Below the pieces are notes generated by a model. That model saw nothing but the letters and a program-made list of their open reading frames with translations, did no database searches and was not told where the DNA came from. 6,697 bases of DNA, taken from positions 1-6,697 of the forward strand of contig CANQZO010000110.1 of assembly GCA_947628355.1 (NCBI GenBank), given 5' to 3'. Made by a program: the position numbers and the translations under genes. Shown here one piece after another: positions 1 to 5,836 of this stretch (the stretch's first letter is position 1; the number at the start of each line of letters is the position of its first letter). Source of the stretch: Candidatus Gastranaerophilales bacterium. GTDB taxonomy: Bacteria > Cyanobacteriota > Vampirovibrionia > Gastranaerophilales > Gastranaerophilaceae.

Positions 1-1
1 C

Positions 2-1105
2 GTAACCGTAGGTCAAATCGGCGAACAAATGCAAAAATTAGGCAATTCGCTGGTTGATTTCTCATCGGGTAAAAAAGTAATCGAAAAATTCATTCACGCA
101 AGAGTCGGTGAAGAATCGGGAACTTATATAGCAAATCAATGGGGCAGAGTTACAAAATCCTTATTCAAATCGCTTCATTTAAAAGACAGCGAATTAAAAG
201 CACTGCAAAATGGCGGTAATTATGAAATTATTACAAAGAAAATAGCCGAATTACCTGCTGAACAGTATGATAAATTAATGAATAAATTGTTAAAATTAAT
301 TGAAGACTATGAAACAAAGACAGGTGCTGATGAAATGATGAACGCTGTCAGCACAAAAGCAAAAGAAGTATGCGGAGCAGCAGGAAGAAAGTTAACGGAA
401 AACGGATTTGACGATTTAGCCAAAAAGGTTACATCCGAAGCAAAAGCGGGTACTATAGAAAATGAAATAACACAAAGAGCATCAAGCAGAATATTAGGTG
501 CAAAATCTTCATTCTACAGATTAATTCAGTGGATGGATATTTTAAAGAAAGAACAATCGGGTCAATTAAAATCACAGGTGGCAGAAGCACTTAAAGCTGC
601 AGGTAAAGATTCAAGTGATGATGCGGTAAAAGCTATGATTGAAAAATGTAAGAGCGTATTATCCGGTGCAACTCCTTCTGATTATGCGGAAAAACTTAAA
701 TCCGCAAACTTCAGATTAGACAATGACGAATATAAAATCATAACTGATATATTGTTTAAAAATGGTGAACAAGAAGCAGCAAGCGGTTTGGCTGCTCATA
801 AAAAAGAAATTATGGACAGGCTTGTTAATTGGAAAAACAATATGACTCCCGATTTATCACGTGCGGTATCGGGTTCAAGTGATGCTGCATCAAATGCAAC
901 GCAAAGAAGTGCATTATCAGGTAAACCGATAACAGATTGGATAAAAGAATCCGCAAAAGATATATATACATCAAGAAAATGGTTAAAAATCTTTGGCGGA
1001 GCAATGATAGTAATAGCAGGAATAACATTAGTAACCGGGTTAATTCTCGGACACAAGAGTAAAATGGAAAAACAGGCGGAGAAAGAAATAAAAACAAATG
1101 GCTAA
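2..1105 (+). CDS. Helical protein of unknown function with C-terminal membrane anchor (5' end probably outside window)
   Basis: I do not recognise this family. The frame is open from base 2 (codons reading VTVGQIGEQ before the first Met), so the gene probably begins left of the window. The first ATG inside is at 29, has no Shine-Dalgarno at normal spacing, and would give 358 residues. Numbered from that Met, residues 1-315 are hydrophilic, rich in Lys, Ala, Glu and Ser, and look almost entirely alpha-helical, without signal peptide or catalytic motif. Residues about 321-341 (FGGAMIVIAGITLVTGLILG) form one hydrophobic segment, followed by a Lys/Glu-rich tail of 17 residues. This suggests a tail-anchored protein with its bulk in the cytoplasm. 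The stop overlaps the next gene's start by 8 nt (ATGGCTAA), which suggests translational coupling to the GH13 protein. A structural or scaffold role is possible but is only inference. Confidence 0.8.
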   Translation, partial: VTVGQIGEQMQKLGNSLVDFSSGKKVIEKFIHARVGEESGTYIANQWGRVTKSLFKSLHLKDSELKALQNGGNYEIITKKIAELPAEQYDKLMNKLLKLIEDYETKTGADEMMNAVSTKAKEVCGAAGRKLTENGFDDLAKKVTSEAKAGTIENEITQRASSRILGAKSSFYRLIQWMDILKKEQSGQLKSQVAEALKAAGKDSSDDAVKAMIEKCKSVLSGATPSDYAEKLKSANFRLDNDEYKIITDILFKNGEQEAASGLAAHKKEIMDRLVNWKNNMTPDLSRAVSGSSDAASNATQRSALSGKPITDWIKESAKDIYTSRKWLKIFGGAMIVIAGITLVTGLILGHKSKMEKQAEKEIKTNG

Positions 1106-2846
1106 TTATTTGGATATATATTTAAAACAAATATCTCAACCGGTACAGCAGCAAATGCCGTCAATGCCTACTGCCGTTATGGCTGCTAAAGTTGAACCTG
1201 CAATTGTTGAACCTTTAGGCACTAATATACTTGAGCGTTATTTGCAGAGTCAAAGTACATCAGCAGCACTGCAAGTTGCTCCCGTAAACAATAATTCCGT
1301 AAACGGAGATTATAAGAACAATCTGAGAACTAAATTTAAAAATAATGAAGCGGTTATAATGGGTGTAATAATTAGAAATATGGGTGCCGAAGACCGCTAT
1401 GGAAACCAGTTGTTAAGAGACGGTGATATCAGAGGGAACTTTAATAATGCCGTAAAAAGACTTGATGAACTTAAAAAATTAGGAATAAACACATTACACG
1501 TGCTTCCCGTCAATCCGCCGGGAAAAGAAAATGCAATGGGAACGGCAGGTTCTGTTTATGCGCCGGCTGACTTTTTAAGTATAGACCCTGCACTTGACGA
1601 TACCAATGACCCGAGAAGTGTAAAAGATGAATTTAAGAATTTTATAAACGAATGTCATAAACGCGGTATAAGCGTAATGCTTGATTTACCAAGCTGTGCT
1701 TCTTATGATTTGTTTAAAGCAAGACCGGAATTAATGGCATTTGAAAAAGACGGAACGCCAAAAACTCCGGGCGGTTGGAACGATATAAGAATGTTCGATC
1801 CTTGGAAAGATAAATCAAAACGGGAATTAAATCCCGAATTATTGCAAATGCACAAAGATTTTGTAGATATGTGCATTGACCTTGGCGTTGACGGAATAAG
1901 AAGTGACGTGGCAAGAACCAAACCTACCGAATTTTGGGATATATTAATTAACTATTCAAGGTCAAAAGACCCTGAATTTGCTTGGCTTGCGGAAAGCTAT
2001 ACTTATGAAGATGCTTCACCTCAATTAAATATGGATTATGACCGTCCCGAAGATTCTTTAAGAGCAGGATTTGACAGCTATTACGGTCAATATCACATTT
2101 TCCATGAATGGACAAAAGCAAAAGATTTATATGATTATGTTGAAGAAAATTTGGATATGTCGCAAAATCTTGACAAAGGTAAATCATTAATTGGTTCATT
2201 CGGTACTCATGATGATATTTCAATAATGAATCATGGCGGTGTAACATTTACAAATCTGGTATCGGGCTTACAGGCAACATTGCCGATGTTAAATCCGTAT
2301 TATTTTGACGGATATCAAACAGGCGATGATTACATATATGATTTTGAAGGTACTACTGATGAACAAACCGACACAGACTCAACAGAATGCACGGTTCACA
2401 GAGGCAGACCCGATATATTTAATTTCTCAAGACCTTTAAAGGGTAAACATCCCGAATGCGGTGATTTTATGCAAAACACCCTTTCAGTAAGAAATAATGA
2501 AAAGTATCATGATATTTTAACAAAGGGTTCGTTTATACCTTTAAAAGTAGATAAAAATGACCACGATCAAATAATAACATTTGTAAGACATTTAAACGGA
2601 AGAACATTATTGGTGGTTGCAAACCGTGATGTAAACGCAAGACAGGCGGGTGTTATTAATATCCCCGGTTTAAAATCAGACCAAAAATTAACAAACCTAT
2701 TCAAATCTTATGGTGATAACAGCGAGTTCCAGGTATCAGACGGTAAATTAACCGCAGACTTGGGCGCAGGCAGAATTCACTTATTTGAAATTAATACTCC
2801 CGACATTGAAAAATCAGGGTTAAAAGTGTTAAAACAAAATGTATAA
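1098..2846 (+). CDS. GH13 alpha-amylase-superfamily protein with altered region I and GlgE-like signatures
   Basis: This 582-residue protein has no signal peptide and is probably cytoplasmic. Residues 1-75 are a Gln/Pro/Ala-rich extension. A (beta/alpha)8 barrel starts near residue 84 (VIMGVIIRNMGA) and a beta-rich C-terminal domain covers about 474-565. GH13 landmarks are visible: barrel strand 2 (LGINTLHVLPV), GSVYAPADFLSIDPAL, region II GIRSD with Arg268 and nucleophile Asp270, region III LAES with acid/base Glu299, and region IV GTHDD with His371 and Asp372. The full catalytic triad is therefore present. Region I reads DLPSCA from Asp196, where the family usually has DxxxNH, so the Asn and His are missing. 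TKPTEFW after region II and the LAESYT segment recall GlgE maltosyltransferases (GH13_3), but the GlgE N-terminal beta domain is absent. The substrate (alpha-glucan, maltodextrin or sugar phosphate) cannot be read from sequence. Its start lies inside the preceding gene's end, with GGAG about 17 nt upstream, so initiation is probably coupled. Confidence 0.9.
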   Translation: MANYLDIYLKQISQPVQQQMPSMPTAVMAAKVEPAIVEPLGTNILERYLQSQSTSAALQVAPVNNNSVNGDYKNNLRTKFKNNEAVIMGVIIRNMGAEDRYGNQLLRDGDIRGNFNNAVKRLDELKKLGINTLHVLPVNPPGKENAMGTAGSVYAPADFLSIDPALDDTNDPRSVKDEFKNFINECHKRGISVMLDLPSCASYDLFKARPELMAFEKDGTPKTPGGWNDIRMFDPWKDKSKRELNPELLQMHKDFVDMCIDLGVDGIRSDVARTKPTEFWDILINYSRSKDPEFAWLAESYTYEDASPQLNMDYDRPEDSLRAGFDSYYGQYHIFHEWTKAKDLYDYVEENLDMSQNLDKGKSLIGSFGTHDDISIMNHGGVTFTNLVSGLQATLPMLNPYYFDGYQTGDDYIYDFEGTTDEQTDTDSTECTVHRGRPDIFNFSRPLKGKHPECGDFMQNTLSVRNNEKYHDILTKGSFIPLKVDKNDHDQIITFVRHLNGRTLLVVANRDVNARQAGVINIPGLKSDQKLTNLFKSYGDNSEFQVSDGKLTADLGAGRIHLFEINTPDIEKSGLKVLKQNV

Positions 2847-2857
2847 CGGTAAATAAT

Positions 2858-3145
2858 ATGAAAATAAGTCCGATAAACAGCTTAAATACAACAAAATTTG
2901 CTTCAAAACCGGTAAAAACAGAAAATAAAAAAGAGCAAAAATATTCTGCTGATGAAGTATTGATAAGAAAGACAAAAAAAGCAGCTTCCGAATGCGGAAT
3001 TTTATTAGTCGGATGTGCAATATTATGGTTTGGAATGAAACATAATTTTAAAATAAACAGAAATAAAGCAATTATTTCTCAGCTTGCGGAAAAAGCTAAA
3101 GCCGTAAAACCATCAGCGGAAAGTTTAGAAAATCTTAAGTTGTAA
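2858..3145 (+). CDS. Small single-pass membrane protein of unknown function
   Basis: The product has 95 residues and I do not recognise a family. It opens with MKISPINSLNTTKFASK. Short N-termini of the type 'M-x-I-x-P-I-N ... F' are, from memory, frequent on small proteins of gut Gastranaerophilales. Residues 18-41 are hydrophilic and Lys-rich, 45-60 (ECGILLVGCAILWFGM) form a short hydrophobic segment flanked by Lys, and 61-95 form a basic helical tail. One membrane span is likely; no cleavage site is evident. It begins 11 nt after the GH13 stop with no clear Shine-Dalgarno and is presumably co-transcribed with it. Its last 11 bp overlap the 3' end of deoC on the other strand. It is small and could be questioned, but start, composition, membrane segment and operon position all support a real gene. 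Confidence 0.72.
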   Translation: MKISPINSLNTTKFASKPVKTENKKEQKYSADEVLIRKTKKAASECGILLVGCAILWFGMKHNFKINRNKAIISQLAEKAKAVKPSAESLENLKL

Positions 3146-3785
3146 TTAATTGAACTCCCGAGCTTGTGCCGAGCCTTACCGCACCTGCTTCAATCAGTTT
3201 TAATGCCTGTTCTTTTGTTTTAATTCCGCCCGATGCTTTTATTTTAACATTAGTATTTTTTAAGATGTTATACATTAATTTAACATCTTCAATTTTTGCG
3301 CCTACTCCGTTTTTAACAAAGCCCGTTGAGGTCTTGGCAAAATCCGCACCCGATTTTATTATTATTTCGCAGGCTTTTATGATTTCATCCTGCGACAGTA
3401 AATCTGTTTCAATTATTACTTTTAAAGGAATTTTACCGCAAGAGTGTTTTACCGTTTTAATATCTTCGAGGGTGTAATTGTAGTCTTTGTCTTTTAATGA
3501 TTGGACATTAATAACCATATCAATTTCATCAGCCCCGAGTTTAACGGCTTTTTCAGCTTCAAATGCCTTAACTTCGCTTAAACATGCGCCTAAAGGAAAT
3601 CCTACTACGGAAACCACTTTAACTTCGCTGTTTTTTAAGTATTCTTTGGCAAGTTTTACATTTGTGCTGTTTACGCAAACTCCTAAAAAGTTATATTGTT
3701 TAGCCTCATCAAAAAGTTTAATCAGATCTTGTTTCGTTGCGTCTTGCTTTAGCAAAGTATGCTCTATGTATTTGTTTAATTCCAT
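3135..3785 (-). CDS. deoC: Deoxyribose-phosphate aldolase (DeoC)
   Basis: This class I aldolase reversibly splits 2-deoxy-D-ribose 5-phosphate into acetaldehyde and glyceraldehyde 3-phosphate, the last step of deoxynucleoside catabolism, in the cytoplasm. The 216 residues match the usual length of short bacterial DeoC and form a TIM barrel. Visible motifs are GVCVNS (35-40), VVGFPLG (60-66), the EIDMVINV segment with Asp89, FAKTSTGF with the Schiff-base Lys151, IKASGGIK with Lys183, and phosphate-binding GTSSG near the end. The position after VINV is Gln95 where many homologues have Gly, a small oddity. The ATG lies 2 nt after the recO stop, and a good ribosome site (AAGG, 5 nt spacing) overlaps the recO stop, so translation probably follows recO. 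No phosphopentomutase or nucleoside phosphorylase gene accompanies it here. Confidence 0.96.
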   Translation of the reverse strand: MELNKYIEHTLLKQDATKQDLIKLFDEAKQYNFLGVCVNSTNVKLAKEYLKNSEVKVVSVVGFPLGACLSEVKAFEAEKAVKLGADEIDMVINVQSLKDKDYNYTLEDIKTVKHSCGKIPLKVIIETDLLSQDEIIKACEIIIKSGADFAKTSTGFVKNGVGAKIEDVKLMYNILKNTNVKIKASGGIKTKEQALKLIEAGAVRLGTSSGVQLITT

Positions 3786-3787
3786 AT

Positions 3788-4555
3788 TTACCTTATACTT
3801 TCAAGAATTTGACTTGTTTTAAATCTTTTTGGCGAATAGTATTCAATATAATCTTTTAAAAGATTAATGCAGGCAGTGCATATTTTCTCCGTTACAACAT
3901 TATCGTATTGTGTTGCAGTCGTAAAGTTTGATTTTAAAAGAGTATTAAGAAATTCTGCAATTTTAAACGGGATTTTAATTTTTTTATTAATGTTATCAGC
4001 GCAATGAGCGCATAAAATTCCGCCCTGTTCACAGGAAAAGAATAATTCATCTTTGTTATCAACGGTTTTATTGCATCTTATGCAGGATAAAAGCTGAATA
4101 GAGTAGCCCGTAATCTCCATAATTTTAAGCTGGAATTTAATTACGCACAACATAATTTGTTCTTTTTTTGAAGCATTTGAAATTGTTTCAAGAAAAGTAT
4201 AAAACAGGTTAAAAATTTCTTCGCTGTTAGGGTCATTTTCAATCCCGAAATTAGAAACTATTTCGGCGCAGTACATTGAATAAAAAAGTTTATTCATATC
4301 ACAGCGGAGTTTATAGAATGTATTTAAGGCTTCAGCCTGACAGATAGTATCAAGGTTATTGCCTTTATTAAGCATAAGTTTATTTGCGACCAACAAATCC
4401 ATTCTTCCGCCTAGTTTGCTTGTTGTTTTTTTTATCCCTTTTGCGACGGCGCGGATAATGCCTTTTTCCTTGGAGTACATAACAATAATTTTATCAGCTT
4501 CGCTGATATTATATGATTTAAGATTAATAACGTTTGTAGTAAATTGTTCTTTCAT
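3788..4555 (-). CDS. recO: DNA repair protein RecO
   Basis: RecO works with RecR, and usually RecF, to load RecA onto SSB-coated single-stranded DNA and to anneal complementary strands in gap repair and recombination. The 255 residues match the usual length. The N-terminal OB-fold spans about 1-80 and includes the basic AVAKGIKKTTSKLGGRMD stretch (36-53) typical of the family. A helical domain follows. It contains a zinc-binding module with Cys158, Cys161, Cys182 and Cys185, together with the characteristic SCEQGGILCAHC stretch. The ATG overlaps the pilT stop by one base (TAATG), so translation is probably coupled to pilT; a short GGA sits about 8 nt upstream within the end of pilT. deoC follows 2 nt after its stop. 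The C-terminal segment (SPKRFKTSQIL) also fits RecO. Confidence 0.95.
   Translation of the reverse strand: MKEQFTTNVINLKSYNISEADKIIVMYSKEKGIIRAVAKGIKKTTSKLGGRMDLLVANKLMLNKGNNLDTICQAEALNTFYKLRCDMNKLFYSMYCAEIVSNFGIENDPNSEEIFNLFYTFLETISNASKKEQIMLCVIKFQLKIMEITGYSIQLLSCIRCNKTVDNKDELFFSCEQGGILCAHCADNINKKIKIPFKIAEFLNTLLKSNFTTATQYDNVVTEKICTACINLLKDYIEYYSPKRFKTSQILESIR
3791..3794 (-). promoter_or_regulatory. Shine-Dalgarno of deoC inside the recO 3' end
   Basis: AAGG on the minus strand sits 5 nt before the deoC ATG. It is formed by the last sense codon of recO and the preceding base, so ribosomes finishing recO can restart on deoC. Confidence 0.7.
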
Positions 4556-5646
4556 TAAAATTCCGTTTTGCTTCCCGAGTACACACCTCTAATGTAGTGC
4601 ATAAGTTCATTAGGGTTATCCGAATTTTCAAGCGCGATTTCTTGTGTGATAATACCTTTTTTAAGCAAATCGTACAAAGACATATTAAAGGTAATCATAT
4701 CATCATAAGAACCCTTTTGAACTAGTTTATAAATTTCTTCAAGTTCATCTTTAACAATAAAGTCTTTAATTGTGGGAGTAGAAACGAGCAGTTCTACAGC
4801 GGGCATTCTTCCTGTTCCGTCAGCTTTTGGAAGAAGTTTTTGAGAAATAGAACCTCTAAACACCTCTGAGAACTGATTTCTTACGGCTTCACGCTGTTCG
4901 GGGCGGTAAAAACTTAAAATACGATTAATTGTTTGAACTGCATTATATGTATGCAGAGTTGCAAAAACAAGGTGACCTGTTTCAGCTGCGTGAAGTGCGC
5001 TTTGAACAGTATCCATATCTCTTATTTCACCGATTAAAATAACATCAGGGTCTTGGCGGAGTGCAAATTTAAGCCCGTCGAGATAATTTGCCGTATCAAG
5101 CCCGATTTGTCTTTGTGTAAATATTGAATTCTTACTTTTATAAACATATTCAATAGGATCTTCTATAGTAACTATATGTTTTTTTTGATGAAGATTAATA
5201 TTTTCAATAATGGAAGCAATGGTTGTAGATTTGCCCGAACCTGCAACACCTGTTACAAGTACAATTCCGTTATCAAATTGAGAGAATTGTTCAAGCGTAT
5301 GAGGCAGATGCAATTCCTCAAAAGTCGGAATATCATAAGGTACAAGCCTTATAGTCATGGAATGATATCCGAAAGACATTGCTATATTAACCCTAAATCT
5401 GCTTACTCCTTCAATTTCATAAGGGAAATCTGTATCATAAGAATTAAAAATCTTATCGCGCATTGAAACGGGCGCCATTGTGTCAATAGCTTCAATCATA
5501 TTATCTTCCGTTACGGGCGGAAGTTTGGATTTTAAAATTTTTCCGTTAATTCTGAAAGCGGGTACTTCCCCTACGATAAAGTGCAAATCGGAGGCTTTAA
5601 GCTCCGCTGCCTTTTGAAGTAATGAATTTATTGTATATTCACTCAT
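4555..5646 (-). CDS. pilT: Type IV pilus twitching-motility ATPase PilT
   Basis: PilT is a cytoplasmic hexameric ATPase of the secretion superfamily that drives pilus retraction for twitching, adhesion or DNA uptake. From Met at 5646 it has 363 residues, normal for PilT. The N-terminal domain opens with the family-like SEYTINSLLQKAAELKASDLH. The ATPase core shows Walker A GVAGSGKSTT (133-142, Lys139), the Asp box IEDPIEY (161-167), Walker B DPDVILIGEIRD (199-210, Glu207) and the His box TGHLVFATLHT (223-233). The C-terminal retraction motif AIRNL is not conserved: EIYKL occupies 304-308. The frame extends 19 codons further upstream to an ATG at 5703, but GGGAG lies 8 nt before the 5646 ATG and the likely -10 box falls inside the longer reading, so the shorter start is preferred. 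It is the first gene of pilT-recO-deoC. No other pilus gene is present here. Confidence 0.95.
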   Translation of the reverse strand: MSEYTINSLLQKAAELKASDLHFIVGEVPAFRINGKILKSKLPPVTEDNMIEAIDTMAPVSMRDKIFNSYDTDFPYEIEGVSRFRVNIAMSFGYHSMTIRLVPYDIPTFEELHLPHTLEQFSQFDNGIVLVTGVAGSGKSTTIASIIENINLHQKKHIVTIEDPIEYVYKSKNSIFTQRQIGLDTANYLDGLKFALRQDPDVILIGEIRDMDTVQSALHAAETGHLVFATLHTYNAVQTINRILSFYRPEQREAVRNQFSEVFRGSISQKLLPKADGTGRMPAVELLVSTPTIKDFIVKDELEEIYKLVQKGSYDDMITFNMSLYDLLKKGIITQEIALENSDNPNELMHYIRGVYSGSKTEF

Positions 5647-5654
5647 AATTACAG

Positions 5655-5659
5655 CTCCC
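5655..5659 (-). promoter_or_regulatory. Shine-Dalgarno of pilT
   Basis: GGGAG on the minus strand lies 8 nt before the ATG at 5646. It decides the pilT start in favour of 5646 over the upstream in-frame ATG at 5703. Confidence 0.8.
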
Positions 5660-5675
5660 AAGAAAATATAATAAT

Positions 5676-5703
5676 AGTATATAACTTTTTTTAAATGAAA
5701 CAA
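5676..5703 (-). promoter_or_regulatory. Probable promoter of the pilT-recO-deoC operon
   Basis: On the minus strand, TATACT (5681-5676) matches five of six bases of a sigma-70 type -10 box. TTGTTT (5703-5698) lies 16 nt upstream and matches only the TTG half of the -35 box. The start of transcription would be near 5669, giving a leader of about 23 nt that contains the pilT ribosome site. The call rests on consensus match in AT-rich DNA, so moderate confidence. Confidence 0.5.
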
Positions 5704-5708
5704 ACAAA

Positions 5709-5737
5709 TTTACATTAAAAATTTTAATCTATGTAAA
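5709..5737. promoter_or_regulatory. Dyad-symmetric candidate operator between the divergent promoters
   Basis: TTTACAT (5709-5715) is repeated inverted as ATGTAAA (5731-5737), with half-site centres 22 bp apart, about two helical turns. Nested inside is a second dyad, ATTAAAA and TTTTAAT (5714-5720 and 5722-5728). The outer dyad is centred at 5723, almost exactly midway between the two outward-facing -35 boxes (5703 and 5742). It could bind a dimeric regulator of both pilT and smc, or act simply as AT-rich upstream elements. Chance symmetry in AT-rich DNA is possible. Confidence 0.35.
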
Positions 5738-5741
5738 GTTT

Positions 5742-5770
5742 TTGACTATTACGTGTATTTGTTGTGTAAT
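5742..5770 (+). promoter_or_regulatory. Probable promoter of smc
   Basis: TTGACT (5742-5747) and TGTAAT (5765-5770) each match five of six consensus bases of a housekeeping sigma factor and are separated by the ideal 17 bp. Transcription would start near 5777, about 25 nt before the smc TTG. This is the best promoter match I see in the window. Confidence 0.65.
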
Positions 5771-5785
5771 AAAAAATGTCTAGGC

Positions 5786-5836
5786 ATGGGTATCACCAAA
5801 ATTGTATATAAAAGAACTGGAAGTCGACAATTTTAA
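5786..5836 (+). other. Possible 16-codon ORF overlapping the smc start
   Basis: An ATG at 5786 opens a short frame (MGITKIVYKRTGSRQF, then TAA) that spans the smc TTG codon in a different frame and ends 35 nt inside smc. It would be the first ATG in the predicted smc mRNA, about 9 nt from its 5' end. It could be translated as a leader and reduce or couple smc initiation, or be accidental. It has no visible ribosome site, and the short leader before it argues against efficient use. Confidence 0.2.

Noticed and set aside
961..970. TATATATACA run as an internal promoter -10 for the GH13 gene
   Set aside because: It lies in coding sequence of the upstream gene with no suitable -35 box, and the 8-nt gene overlap already explains expression.
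1948..2247. Minus-strand 99-codon ORF within the GH13 gene
   Set aside because: It is antisense to the GH13 catalytic core, has no start signal and shows His/Leu-rich composition typical of a shadow frame.
3157..3176. Repeated CCGAGC near the deoC/small-gene junction as a terminator stem
   Set aside because: The two copies are direct, not inverted, so they cannot form a hairpin, and no U-tract follows.
3166..3822. Two plus-strand ORFs (103 and 111 codons) opposite deoC
   Set aside because: Both are antisense to deoC, with the second ending just inside the recO 3' end. The deoC active-site motifs are clear, and the Ser/Phe/Thr-rich composition is that of a shadow.
5647..5703. Longer pilT start at 5703 adding MFHLKKVIYYYYIFLGAVI
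   Set aside because: The 19 extra residues are hydrophobic and unlike PilT, they cover the probable -10 box, and the internal ATG at 5646 has a good ribosome site and matches the family N-terminus.
5786..5810. Frameshift in smc with ATG 5786 as the original start
   Set aside because: TTG at 5802 falls exactly at the conserved Met position of SMC and the whole downstream frame is intact, so no frameshift is required; kept only as a caveat.
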